The position numbers were made by a program, and so were the translations under genes. The notes under the pieces were generated by a model, which made no database searches, was not told the DNA's origin, and worked only from the letters and a program-made list of their open reading frames with translations. From the NCBI GenBank assembly GCA_934320895.1, contig CAKRFY010000008.1, positions 1-64,000 of the forward strand: a stretch of DNA of 64,000 nt, given 5' to 3'. Within the stretch, counting starts at the first letter, position 1. Each line of letters starts with the position of its first letter. Positions 25,459-34,567 of this stretch are shown piece by piece. Source of the DNA: an uncultured Lachnospiraceae bacterium (GTDB lineage: Bacteria; Bacillota; Clostridia; Lachnospirales; Lachnospiraceae).

Positions 25459-26670
25459 TTGTTAGAAATAAAAACAAATGATTCAGAAGTTACCGCTAAA
25501 ATTATTGTAGTCGGTGTTGGCGGAGGCGGAAATAATGCCGTAAATAGAATGATACAAGAGGGTATAAAAGGTGTTGAATTTATATGTATAAATACAGACA
25601 AGCAGCATCTTATGAACTGCAATTCTGCAACATGTCTGCAGATTGGTGAAAAATTGACAAAAGGACTTGGTGCAGGTGCAAACCCTGAGGTTGGAAAAGC
25701 TGCTGCTGAGGAAAATCGTGAAGATATAACAGAAATGATAAAAGGTGCAGATATGGTATTTGTAACTTGCGGAATGGGAGGCGGAACAGGAACAGGAGCC
25801 GCTCCAGCCGTTGCAGAGATATCAAAAGAACTTGGTATCCTCACTGTAGGTATCGTTACAAAGCCATTTAAATTTGAAGCAAGAAGCAGAATGAATAATG
25901 CTATAGCGGGTATCGAAAATCTTAAAAAGAGTGTGGATACTCTTATCGTTATACCAAATGACAGACTTTTAGAGATAGTTGACAGAAGAACATCTATGCA
26001 GGATGCCTTGAGTAAGGCTGATGAAGTGTTGCAGCAGGGTGTACAGGGTATTACTGACCTTATCAATGTTCCGGGACTTATCAATCTCGACTTTGCAGAT
26101 GTGCAGACTGTCATGAAAGACAAGGGCGTAGCTCATATCGGAATTGGAACAGGAACAGGTGATGATAAATGTCTTGAAGCTGTAAAAGAGGCTATATCAA
26201 GTCCTCTTCTTGAGACTACTATAGAGGGCGCTTCTGATGTTATAATAAATATTTCAGGTGATGTAGGTCTTCAGGAGGCAAGTGAAGCTGCATCTTACAT
26301 AGAGGAACTTACAGGGGAAAATACCAATATTATCTTTGGTGTAAGTGATGGTGCCGGGGATGATTCGGTAAAGATCACTGTTATTGCAACAGGTCTTGAT
26401 GAGGATAATACAGAACCACCATCAGCAAAGACACCTTCTTTTATAAGACCGTCATCAGCAAAAACAAACTTTTCAACAAGAGATGAGCAGGTTTCGGCAT
26501 CACCGGTAAAGAGTGTCAATGTTCAGACATCAGAGTCTTCAGTTTCTCCACAGCAGAATGTTCAGCCTATAACAAGACAGAGTATTCCGCATCAGACATC
26601 ATCTTCTTATTCGAGAGGAAATGAAGATGGAGGGATTAAGATACCTGAATTTTTGCAGAGAAAGAAATAA
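25459..26670 (+). CDS. ftsZ: Cell division GTPase FtsZ
   Basis: Bacterial tubulin that forms the Z ring. [14 protein letters not shown] opens the GTPase domain. The tubulin signature [10 protein letters not shown] (near residue 112), the T7-loop region [11 protein letters not shown] and GIGTGTGDD are intact. A ~75-residue Ser/Thr/Gln-rich linker (about 320-390) ends in [10 protein letters not shown], the conserved tail bound by partners such as FtsA, SepF or ZapA. TTG start 25459 is supported by AAGGAGG 7 nt upstream. A terminator follows at 26691, closing the cluster. Confidence 0.97.
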   Translation: MLEIKTNDSEVTAKIIVVGVGGGGNNAVNRMIQEGIKGVEFICINTDKQHLMNCNSATCLQIGEKLTKGLGAGANPEVGKAAAEENREDITEMIKGADMVFVTCGMGGGTGTGAAPAVAEISKELGILTVGIVTKPFKFEARSRMNNAIAGIENLKKSVDTLIVIPNDRLLEIVDRRTSMQDALSKADEVLQQGVQGITDLINVPGLINLDFADVQTVMKDKGVAHIGIGTGTGDDKCLEAVKEAISSPLLETTIEGASDVIINISGDVGLQEASEAASYIEELTGENTNIIFGVSDGAGDDSVKITVIATGLDEDNTEPPSAKTPSFIRPSSAKTNFSTRDEQVSASPVKSVNVQTSESSVSPQQNVQPITRQSIPHQTSSSYSRGNEDGGIKIPEFLQRKK

Positions 26671-26690
26671 AAGGTATTATATGATATAGG

Positions 26691-26724
26691 AAAATCCGGA
26701 CAGAAAAATGTGTTCGGATTTTTC
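26691..26724 (+). terminator. Terminator after ftsZ
   Basis: AAAATCCGGACA pairs with TGTTCGGATTTTT (one G-U) over an 8-nt loop, with the closing T-run in the arm. It lies 21 nt past the ftsZ stop. Confidence 0.85.
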
Positions 26725-26761
26725 ATTATTTTGGATAGTTAATACAGGGAAGGACAGAATA

Positions 26762-27616
26762 ATGTATAATGAATCTGATAGTTTAAAAAAATTGAAGGTT
26801 ACTATGATGATAAAGGTACTTTTGATATTTGGTGGAATTATCTTTATGCAGCTGATATCGTATATGATATGTGTGCTTGGGTATGTTGTTTTTGGCATGA
26901 TATGTGGAAAAGGGTATGCAAGAGCTTTGGCAGAAGTGACGATATTGGGTCAGTCATCAGAAACAAATATAATGCTTGCTATATCTGCTATAAGTGCCGC
27001 ATTATCATTTATCTGGTGTACAGTTCTTTATGTCAGATCAAGTTGGCGTGAGGAACATGTGGATTATAAAAATATATTTTCAGTAAAAAATATATCAACA
27101 GTTTTTTGTATTGGAAGTGGATGTTGTATTCTGCTGACTTTTTTACTGAGTATACTTACATCGCTTTTCCCTGACATGTTTAAAAATTACACTGAACTGA
27201 TGTCTAACTTTGAGAATGGAAATTTGGCTCTCACATTGCTTTATGCTGTTTTTATTGGCCCGGTATCAGAGGAGATGATATTCAGGGGAGCGATTTTTGA
27301 CAGAGTTTATACGGCATTTCCATTTTGGAAAGCAAATGTCATTCAGGCGGCGCTATTTGGAATATATCATATGAATATTATTCAGGGGCTGTATGCATTT
27401 TGTCTTGGAATAGTTTTGGGGCTGATAGTAAAAACCACTGGAAGTATATTATGTTCAATGCTTACTCATATAATATTTAATGGGACAAGTTATCTGCTGC
27501 CAGTTTTGCTTGGGACAGGGTTATTCTGGGTTAATGTAATAGCAGTTATTGTTATGCTGTTTTTGGTTGCTGCAGGAATTTATGGGATAAAATTTTTAAT
27601 GCGTTCTCTGCGATAA
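26762..27616 (+). CDS. CPBP-family intramembrane metalloprotease (Abi/CAAX-like)
   Basis: 284 residues, about 8 membrane helices. The CPBP motifs are intact: EEMIFRG (motif 1, Glu-Glu and Arg), FGIYHMN (motif 2, His) and THIIFNG (motif 3, His/Asn). Family members cleave CAAX-like or other membrane substrates, or confer immunity to self-bacteriocins; nothing here decides which. I start at ATG 26762, with AAGGA 8 nt upstream; an earlier ATG at 26708 lies inside the ftsZ terminator. Stands alone between ftsZ and the amylase. Confidence 0.87.
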   Translation: MYNESDSLKKLKVTMMIKVLLIFGGIIFMQLISYMICVLGYVVFGMICGKGYARALAEVTILGQSSETNIMLAISAISAALSFIWCTVLYVRSSWREEHVDYKNIFSVKNISTVFCIGSGCCILLTFLLSILTSLFPDMFKNYTELMSNFENGNLALTLLYAVFIGPVSEEMIFRGAIFDRVYTAFPFWKANVIQAALFGIYHMNIIQGLYAFCLGIVLGLIVKTTGSILCSMLTHIIFNGTSYLLPVLLGTGLFWVNVIAVIVMLFLVAAGIYGIKFLMRSLR

Positions 27617-27660
27617 TATGTTACAATTGACTATAATTACAAATATAGGAGGAAATGATT

Positions 27661-29019
27661 ATGAAATGGTATGATGAGGCAGTATTTTATCATGTATATC
27701 CACTTGGACTTTGTGGATGCAAAAAGGAGAATGATGGTGAAAGTGAAAAGCACTTTGATAAACTTGTGCAATGGGCTGACCATGCAAAGAAGATTGGATG
27801 CACGGCTATATATATAGGACCATTGTTTGAATCAGAGGGACATGGTTATGAGACGACGGATTACAGAAAAGTCGATTGTCGTCTTGGGACAAACGAAGAT
27901 TTTAAAAATTATGTTGAACACTGTCATAAAAATGGTATGCATGTAATAGTTGATGGAGTGTTTAATCATGTCGGAAGAACGTTTTTTGCATTTCAGGACC
28001 TGCTTAAAAATCGTGAAAATTCATCGTACAGAGATTGGTTTTGCAATGTAAATTTTGGCGGAAATAATGAATATAATGACGGTTTTTCTTATGATAACTG
28101 GGGAGGTTACAACCTTTTGGTCAAGTTAAACCAGAGAAATCCTGAGGTGAAATCATATTTATTTGAGTCGATAAAATTCTGGGTTGATGAATTTGATATA
28201 GATGGTATACGACTTGATGCGGCTGATGTGCTTGATTTTGATTTTATGAAGGAACTTAGAAGCTTTACAAGGGGATTAAAAGAAGATTTCTGGCTTATGG
28301 GTGAGGTTATACATGGTGATTACAGTAGATGGGCCAACAGCGATATGCTTGACAGTGTGACAAACTATGAGCTTCACAAGGGACTTTATTCAGGACATAA
28401 TGATCATAATTATTTTGAAATTGCTCATTCTGTAAAAAGGCTTCTTGATATATGTGGAGATACGAGATTATATACATTTATTGATAACCATGATGTTGAG
28501 CGTATATATTCAAAGGTAAATAATAAAGAACATCTTTACAATATTTATATATTACTGTACACTCTTTATGGCATTCCTTCGATATATTATGGTTCTGAAT
28601 TTGCTATAGAAGGAAAGAAGGAAAGTGGCTCTGACTGGAATCTTCGTCCATGTCTTGAACTTGATGATTTTAAGGATGCATATGAAAACAATGAGATTAC
28701 AAAATTATGCATTCAGCTTGGAAAACTTAAAAAAGAATATGTTGAACTTAGTGCAGGAAAATATGAGGAACTGCTGCTTACAAACAGACAGTTTGCTTAT
28801 TCAAGAAAATATGATGACAAGGCAGTCATCGTAGCATTGAATAATGATGACAATGAGGCGGTTCTTACTATAAATCCGCGTGCGAATTTTTCTACAGCGG
28901 ATATTATTCTTGATGGAAGTAATAAAGTTAAAAGTGAAAAGGTAAGTGTCAGAGCAGAAAACGGAAATGTTATTGTTACGCTTCCGGCAAATTATGGAAC
29001 AATTATCAGACTGTCATAA
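27661..29019 (+). CDS. GH13 alpha-amylase-family glycosidase, cytosolic
   Basis: 452-residue enzyme with no signal peptide, so it acts on imported maltodextrins or similar glucans. All four GH13 regions are present: DGVFNHVG (I), GIRLDAADV with the nucleophile Asp (II), GEV with the acid Glu (III), and FIDNHDVER (IV). The short B domain (about 100-150) contains NVNFGGNNEYNDGFSYDNWG. The end (~375-452) is a beta-sandwich C domain. The subtype cannot be fixed from sequence alone. Start ATG 27661 is chosen because AGGAGGA sits 7 nt before it and abuts the alternative ATG at 27655. Confidence 0.88.
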   Translation: MKWYDEAVFYHVYPLGLCGCKKENDGESEKHFDKLVQWADHAKKIGCTAIYIGPLFESEGHGYETTDYRKVDCRLGTNEDFKNYVEHCHKNGMHVIVDGVFNHVGRTFFAFQDLLKNRENSSYRDWFCNVNFGGNNEYNDGFSYDNWGGYNLLVKLNQRNPEVKSYLFESIKFWVDEFDIDGIRLDAADVLDFDFMKELRSFTRGLKEDFWLMGEVIHGDYSRWANSDMLDSVTNYELHKGLYSGHNDHNYFEIAHSVKRLLDICGDTRLYTFIDNHDVERIYSKVNNKEHLYNIYILLYTLYGIPSIYYGSEFAIEGKKESGSDWNLRPCLELDDFKDAYENNEITKLCIQLGKLKKEYVELSAGKYEELLLTNRQFAYSRKYDDKAVIVALNNDDNEAVLTINPRANFSTADIILDGSNKVKSEKVSVRAENGNVIVTLPANYGTIIRLS

Positions 29020-29060
29020 AAAATAAATAAACTAAAAATGAAAGCTGAGGTATACGACAG

Positions 29061-30527
29061 ATGAATTACGATACAATAAAAGAGGAAATAAAGAATATTG
29101 ATATTACATTGCCGCCACCGCAGGAAGAACCGGAAAGACAGTATTATTTTATTAAAAAAATGCAGAATTGGATGGAAGAAAAAAAGATTGAAAAAGGTAG
29201 AGAACTTACATGCTGTGTAAATACATTCGGTTGTCAGATGAATGCAAGGGATTCCGAAAAGATAATAGGCATACTTATGACAATAGGGTATAAAGTTGTG
29301 GAGGATGAAGATGCAGATCTTGTTATCTTTAACACATGTACTGTAAGAGAAAATGCAAACCTTAAAGTATATGGCAGGCTTGGTCAGTTAAAGAAATATA
29401 AGAATAAAAATCCTGAAATGATCACTATGTTATGTGGATGTATGATGCAGGAGGAGAGTGTTGTTGAGAAGATAAAGAAAAGTTACAGAAATGTTGATAT
29501 TATCTTTGGAACGCACAATATATTCAAATTTGCTGAGCTTCTTTCAATGAAAGTGTTTGACAGAGCGGATTCAAAGAAAATGATAATCGATGTCTGGAAA
29601 GATACGACAGAGATTGTTGAAGAACTTCCGGTTGAGAGAAAATATCATTTTAAGAGTGGTGTAAATATCATGTTTGGCTGCAATAATTTCTGTAGTTACT
29701 GCATTGTGCCATATGTGAGAGGCAGAGAAAGAAGCAGGGAGCCGGAAGATATCATAGCTGAGATAGAGTGCCTTGTAAAAGATGGTGTTGTCGAAGTCAT
29801 GCTTTTAGGACAGAATGTCAATTCATATGGCAAAAATCTTGAAAATCCTATTTCATTTACCGAACTCTTAAGGAGGGTCGAAAAGATAGAGGGACTTAAG
29901 AGAATAAGATTTATGACTTCTCATCCGAAGGATCTGTCTGATGAACTTATTGAATATCTCGGTGAATCAAAGAAGGTCTGCAAGCAGATGCATCTTCCAC
30001 TTCAATCAGGAAGTGACAGGCTTTTGCAGAAGATGAACCGCCATTATACAAAGGCGGGGTATCTTGAACTTGTTGAGAAGATAAGAAAGGCTGTTCCAGA
30101 TATTGCTCTTTCAACTGATATAATAGTGGGATTCCCAGGTGAGACAGAACAAGATTTTGAAGAGACAATGGATGTGGTTGAAAAAGTTCAGTATGACAGT
30201 GCATTTACATTTATATACAGCAAGAGAACAGGAACGCCGGCAGCGGCTATGGAAGAACAGGTAGATGAAGCTGAGGTAAAAGAAAGATTTGACAGACTTC
30301 TTGCTAAGGTTCAGGAGATAGCAGCCAAGAAAGCATCTGAGGATGTAGGAAAGGTTCAGGATGTTCTGGTTGAGGAGATAAATGACCATGACGCTTCACT
30401 TGTGACAGGAAGGACAAGCAAAAATTATCTTGTCCACTTTAAAGGAGACAGTTCTCTTATCGGAAGCATCGTACCTGTAAAACTTTGTGAGAGCAAAGGA
30501 TTCTATTATATAGGAGAATCAGTATAA
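29061..30527 (+). CDS. miaB: tRNA-2-methylthio-N6-dimethylallyladenosine synthase MiaB
   Basis: Radical SAM methylthiotransferase that converts i6A37 to ms2i6A37 in tRNA. The N-terminal UPF0004 domain has its three cluster Cys in TFGCQMN, FNTCTV and CGCMMQ. The radical SAM triad is CNNFCSYC (about residue 210). A TRAM domain (DHDASLVTGRTSKNYLVHF) ends the protein. 488 residues with a ~50-residue lead region, as in clostridial MiaB. The related RimO lies at 37152; the GRERSR motif after the triad and the TFGCQMN start separate the two. Confidence 0.95.
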   Translation: MNYDTIKEEIKNIDITLPPPQEEPERQYYFIKKMQNWMEEKKIEKGRELTCCVNTFGCQMNARDSEKIIGILMTIGYKVVEDEDADLVIFNTCTVRENANLKVYGRLGQLKKYKNKNPEMITMLCGCMMQEESVVEKIKKSYRNVDIIFGTHNIFKFAELLSMKVFDRADSKKMIIDVWKDTTEIVEELPVERKYHFKSGVNIMFGCNNFCSYCIVPYVRGRERSREPEDIIAEIECLVKDGVVEVMLLGQNVNSYGKNLENPISFTELLRRVEKIEGLKRIRFMTSHPKDLSDELIEYLGESKKVCKQMHLPLQSGSDRLLQKMNRHYTKAGYLELVEKIRKAVPDIALSTDIIVGFPGETEQDFEETMDVVEKVQYDSAFTFIYSKRTGTPAAAMEEQVDEAEVKERFDRLLAKVQEIAAKKASEDVGKVQDVLVEEINDHDASLVTGRTSKNYLVHFKGDSSLIGSIVPVKLCESKGFYYIGESV

Positions 30528-30616
30528 GTTTTTAGTATATTTTTTGATCAGAATTTATTGATTTAACGGTTAAAAAAATTATTAAAAATAAAAAAGGAAA
30601 TAGAAATTTTATGTCG

Positions 30617-30677
30617 AATAACTAACATAGAGGGTTTTTAGGTGCCTGAAATACCTGATGCTCATATGTTAGTTATT
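30617..30677 (+). other. Structured leader ahead of dnaG
   Basis: AATAACTAACATA (30617-30629) and TATGTTAGTTATT (30665-30677) form a perfect 13-bp inverted repeat around a 35-nt loop, which can itself fold (AGGT 30639-30642 with ACCT 30653-30656). No T-run follows, so it is not an ordinary terminator. It ends 8 nt before the GGGAGG ribosome site of dnaG. A possible promoter TTGATT-16-TATTAA lies at 30558-30585. Confidence 0.6.
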
Positions 30678-30701
30678 TGTTTGATGGGAGGTTTGAATTC
30701 T

Positions 30702-32483
30702 ATGTATTATACAGAGGAACAGATTGAAGAAGTACGTTCCAGAAATGATATCGTCCAGGTCATAGGCCGTTATGTCAATCTGAAACGTACAGGAAGCAGT
30801 TATGTCGGGCTGTGTCCGTTTCATAGTGAGAAATCACCATCATTTAATGTTAATCCGTCAAGGCAGATGTATAAATGTTTTGGCTGTGGAGTTGCCGGAA
30901 ATGTTATAACATTCATTATGGAGTATGAAAACTATACGTTTTTGGAGGCTATGGAATTTTTGGCAGAACAGGCAGGTGTGACTATCACCCAGAGTGAGCT
31001 GTCGCCTGAGATGAAAAGAGAAAAAAATCTTAGAACAGAACTTGTCCAGATAAATGCAAAGGCGGCATCTTATTATTATGCTAAATTAAAATCTCCTGCC
31101 GGAAAAAGCGGATATGATTATTTTTTATCGAGAGGATTATCAGAGGAAACTATAAGGCATTTTGGACTTGGATATGCAGGACAAGGAGGCAGTGAACTTT
31201 ACCGGTATTTGAAAAGTCAGGGATATTCTGATCAGATACTTAAAGAGACAGGGCTTTTTAAAATAGATGAGCGTGGCGTTCTTGATAAGTTCTGGAACAG
31301 AGTCATGTTTCCGATAATGGATGTAAATAACAGAGTCATAGGTTTTGGCGGCAGGGTTATGGGTGATGCAAAACCGAAGTATCTTAACTCACCTGAAACA
31401 AAATTATTTAATAAGAGTAAAAATCTGTTTGGATTAAATTATGCAAAGACCGGAAAAAAGAAAAATATAATCTTATGTGAAGGCTATATGGATGTTATAG
31501 CTATGCATCAGGCAGGGTTTACAAATGCTGTGGCATCCCTTGGAACTGCATTTACATCAGAACAGGCAGTTATCCTCAGAAGATATACAGACGAAGTGCT
31601 TCTTACATATGATAGCGATGAGGCAGGTGTAAAAGCGGCACTTAGAGCAATTCCTATGCTAAGAGATGCCGGCATAAATGCCAGAGTTATACACATGGAA
31701 CCATATAAAGATCCTGATGAATTTATAAAGGGACTTGGAAGTGCTGAATTTGAAAAGAGAATGGATGAAGCCCAAAATGCTTTTTTATTTGAAATCGATG
31801 TGCTTAGAAAAAGTTATGATATAGGTGATCCTGAGCAGAAAACAAAATTTGACCATGAAATGGCAAAAAAACTTCTTGTTTTTGAAGATAAGGTTCAGAG
31901 AGATAATTATATTGAAACTTTATCTGCAAAGTATTCTATTAGAAAAGATGATCTTCGCGGACTTGTTATCAAAAATGCAAATAAAGTGTCTGGCAGAACA
32001 GCCAGTTCAGGCAGCAGAGATGGCAGTTATAGAAATAACATAAAGAAATCAAAGGAAAAAGGCATAGAACATTCTTATAAATTATTACTTTCATGGCTTA
32101 TTGATGATCCTGAACTTTTTAAAGATGTAAGTAATGTGATAAGTAAGGATGATTTTGAGGAAGAGCCTTATGGTAAAGTGGCAGCATTATTGTATGAACA
32201 GTTTGAAAACGGCGAAGTTATTCCGGCAAGGATAATAAATCATTTTGAGGAAGCAGATGATCAGAAAGCAGTTGCCGATATTTTTCAAACAACATTTAAA
32301 GTCAAGATGAATACATCTGATAAAGAAAAGGCTTTGAACGAATTGATATACAAGATTAAAGAATACAGTATTGATAAGAAATTAAAAAATATGACAGATA
32401 TAAACAATCTTCAAGCATTGATGATTGAAAAAAATAAACTTCAGAATAGAGAAAAAATGCATATTTCTCTAAAAGATGGTTAG
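30702..32483 (+). CDS. dnaG: DNA primase DnaG
   Basis: Synthesises RNA primers at the replication fork. The zinc-binding domain has CPFH and CFGCG (about residues 40-65). The RNA polymerase/TOPRIM core contains FWNRVMFPIMD, GFGGRVMGDAKPKYLNSPET, EGYMDVIAMHQAG and YDSDEAG. The C-terminal helicase-binding domain is ~430-593. ATG 30702 (MYYTEEQIEEVRSRNDIV) fits family alignments and has GGGAGG 10 nt upstream; an in-frame start at 30642 falls inside the leader hairpin. First gene of the macromolecular synthesis operon with rpoD; rpsU is not present here. Confidence 0.95.
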   Translation: MYYTEEQIEEVRSRNDIVQVIGRYVNLKRTGSSYVGLCPFHSEKSPSFNVNPSRQMYKCFGCGVAGNVITFIMEYENYTFLEAMEFLAEQAGVTITQSELSPEMKREKNLRTELVQINAKAASYYYAKLKSPAGKSGYDYFLSRGLSEETIRHFGLGYAGQGGSELYRYLKSQGYSDQILKETGLFKIDERGVLDKFWNRVMFPIMDVNNRVIGFGGRVMGDAKPKYLNSPETKLFNKSKNLFGLNYAKTGKKKNIILCEGYMDVIAMHQAGFTNAVASLGTAFTSEQAVILRRYTDEVLLTYDSDEAGVKAALRAIPMLRDAGINARVIHMEPYKDPDEFIKGLGSAEFEKRMDEAQNAFLFEIDVLRKSYDIGDPEQKTKFDHEMAKKLLVFEDKVQRDNYIETLSAKYSIRKDDLRGLVIKNANKVSGRTASSGSRDGSYRNNIKKSKEKGIEHSYKLLLSWLIDDPELFKDVSNVISKDDFEEEPYGKVAALLYEQFENGEVIPARIINHFEEADDQKAVADIFQTTFKVKMNTSDKEKALNELIYKIKEYSIDKKLKNMTDINNLQALMIEKNKLQNREKMHISLKDG

Positions 32484-32548
32484 AGTATAAACGAAGTCAT
32501 TATATAAAATGATGAATTGTTTTTACATAAAAGAAAGGATGGAACGAT

Positions 32549-33751
32549 ATGGCAACAGAGAAGAAACCGGCTAAGAGTACAGGAAAAAAGTCTGCATCAA
32601 AAAAAGCAGAAGAAAGAAATATTGAGCAAGAAAAGAAGAGATTTCATGAAAGGCTTATCGCACTTAAAGAACTTGCAAAGAGCAAAAAGAATGTTCTTGA
32701 GCTTGGAGAGATCAATAATTTTCTTGCAGATATTCAGCTTGATGAAGAAAAAACAGAGAAGGTTATCGATCTGCTTGAAGCAAGTGGTGTCGATGTATTA
32801 AGAATTTCAGATGATAAGGATGATGCCGATGATGATGCACTTATTCTTGAACTTGAGGAAAGTGGAGAAGTTCCTGATGAGGATGAAATTGAAAATATCG
32901 ATCTTTCAGTGCCTGATGGAGTTAGCATTGATGATCCTGTACGTATGTATTTAAAAGAGATAGGAAAAGTTCCTCTTCTTTCAGCAGATGAAGAAGTTGA
33001 GCTTGCACAGCGTATGGAAAAGGGTGATATAGAGGCGAAGAAAAAACTTGCAGAGGCAAACTTAAGACTTGTTGTAAGTATTGCAAAGCGTTATGTGGGA
33101 AGAGGTATGCTGTTCCTTGATCTTATTCAGGAAGGTAATCTTGGACTTATAAAGGCTGTTGAAAAGTTTGATTATAAAAAAGGATATAAATTTAGTACTT
33201 ATGCTACATGGTGGATACGTCAGGCTATAACAAGAGCTATTGCGGATCAGGCGAGAACTATACGTATTCCTGTTCATATGGTTGAGACAATAAACAAATA
33301 CGTCAGAGTGCAGAGACAGCTGTTGCAGGAGCTTGGAAGAGAACCACAGCCTGAGGAGATTGCAAAACAGATGAATATGCCAGTTGAGAGAGTAAGAGAG
33401 ATCCAGAAGATATCACTTGAGCCTGTTTCACTTGAAACACCTATCGGTGAGGAGGAAGATAGTCATCTTGGTGATTTTATTCAGGATGATAATGTACCTG
33501 TGCCAGCGGAGGCAGCAGCATTTACTCTTTTAAGAGAACAGCTTGATGAGGTGCTTGGAACTCTTACTGAAAGAGAACAGAAAGTTCTTAAACTTCGTTT
33601 TGGTCTCGAAGATGGAAGAGCAAGGACTCTTGAAGAAGTTGGAAAAGAGTTTAAGGTAACAAGAGAGCGTATCCGTCAGATAGAAGCAAAAGCACTTAGA
33701 AAATTAAGACATCCAAGCCGCAGCCGTAAATTAAAGGATTATCTTGAGTAA
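32549..33751 (+). CDS. rpoD: Primary sigma factor RpoD (SigA)
   Basis: Housekeeping sigma-70. Region 1.1 is followed by an acidic spacer ([17 protein letters not shown], ~90-110). Region 1.2 is [17 protein letters not shown]. Region 2 contains [36 protein letters not shown] and [10 protein letters not shown]. Region 3 is around [17 protein letters not shown]. Region 4 ends with [25 protein letters not shown]. 400 residues is slightly longer than B. subtilis SigA because of a Lys/Ala-rich start. Overlaps trmK by 8 nt. Confidence 0.97.
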   Translation: MATEKKPAKSTGKKSASKKAEERNIEQEKKRFHERLIALKELAKSKKNVLELGEINNFLADIQLDEEKTEKVIDLLEASGVDVLRISDDKDDADDDALILELEESGEVPDEDEIENIDLSVPDGVSIDDPVRMYLKEIGKVPLLSADEEVELAQRMEKGDIEAKKKLAEANLRLVVSIAKRYVGRGMLFLDLIQEGNLGLIKAVEKFDYKKGYKFSTYATWWIRQAITRAIADQARTIRIPVHMVETINKYVRVQRQLLQELGREPQPEEIAKQMNMPVERVREIQKISLEPVSLETPIGEEEDSHLGDFIQDDNVPVPAEAAAFTLLREQLDEVLGTLTEREQKVLKLRFGLEDGRARTLEEVGKEFKVTRERIRQIEAKALRKLRHPSRSRKLKDYLE

Positions 33752-34490
33752 GATAAAACTTTCAAAAAGGCTTGAAACGGTTGCATCATGTGTCTGCACC
33801 GGAGGGACTGTTGCAGATATAGGATGTGACCATGGTTTTACTTCTATCTATCTGATTGAAAATCAAATGGCAAAGTGCGGGATTGCCATGGATATAAACA
33901 AGGGACCTTTAAAAAAGGCAGAGAGCCATATAAAACAGTCAGGGCTTGAAAATAAGATTGAGACAAGATTATCAAACGGTCTTGATAAATTGGAAGCCGG
34001 AGAGGCTGATACCATATTGATAAGCGGTATGGGAGGTGCTTTGATAAAAGATATTCTTATGCGTGAAAAAGACAAGACATGTAGTGTAAGCGAGCTTGTT
34101 TTATCACCGCAGTCTGAGATATATCTTGTAAGAAAGTGTCTGCATGAACTTGGTTTTTTCATTGATATGGAAAAAATGGTTTTTGATATGGGAAAATATT
34201 ATGTGGTTATCAGAGCTGTTAGAAAGGATCTGCTTAAAAAATCTGAGTCAGGTGAAGGAAGTACCAAAATCAAAAGTGATACATATGATGAGGCAGATTA
34301 TGTATATGGCAAATATCTTATAGATACAAAAGACAATATTTTTTGCGAGTTTTTAAGTAAAGAAAGGGAGCGTATGGAGAAAGTGATCGCTTCACTTAAA
34401 AAAAGCGGTATGTCAGAGGAAGAAATCAGTAAACAAAAGATATCTGCTGAATATGATTTATTGAGAAAGACAATTAACAAAATAAGTTGA
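33744..34490 (+). CDS. trmK: tRNA (adenine22-N1)-methyltransferase TrmK
   Basis: SAM-dependent methyltransferase making m1A22 in tRNA. Rossmann SAM site [17 protein letters not shown] (near residue 23), then [13 protein letters not shown] and [15 protein letters not shown], which contains the family's GMGG catalytic-loop motif. The C-terminal part (~165-248) is a helical coiled coil. The start is TTG 33744, overlapping the end of rpoD by 8 nt; the rpoD-trmK pair is a common arrangement in Firmicutes. 248 residues, near the usual length. Confidence 0.9.
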   Translation: MSKIKLSKRLETVASCVCTGGTVADIGCDHGFTSIYLIENQMAKCGIAMDINKGPLKKAESHIKQSGLENKIETRLSNGLDKLEAGEADTILISGMGGALIKDILMREKDKTCSVSELVLSPQSEIYLVRKCLHELGFFIDMEKMVFDMGKYYVVIRAVRKDLLKKSESGEGSTKIKSDTYDEADYVYGKYLIDTKDNIFCEFLSKERERMEKVIASLKKSGMSEEEISKQKISAEYDLLRKTINKIS

Positions 34491-34567
34491 GATATTCTGG
34501 GTGAGTAGTGTGTTTGCATCTGGAATTATAAATATCTTAGTATATTGTTGTAAGCGGGGTGATTTGA

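Noticed and set aside
25443..26123. Open frame of about 226 codons opposite ftsZ
   Set aside because: Mirror of the conserved ftsZ GTPase frame; no start signals and no recognisable protein.
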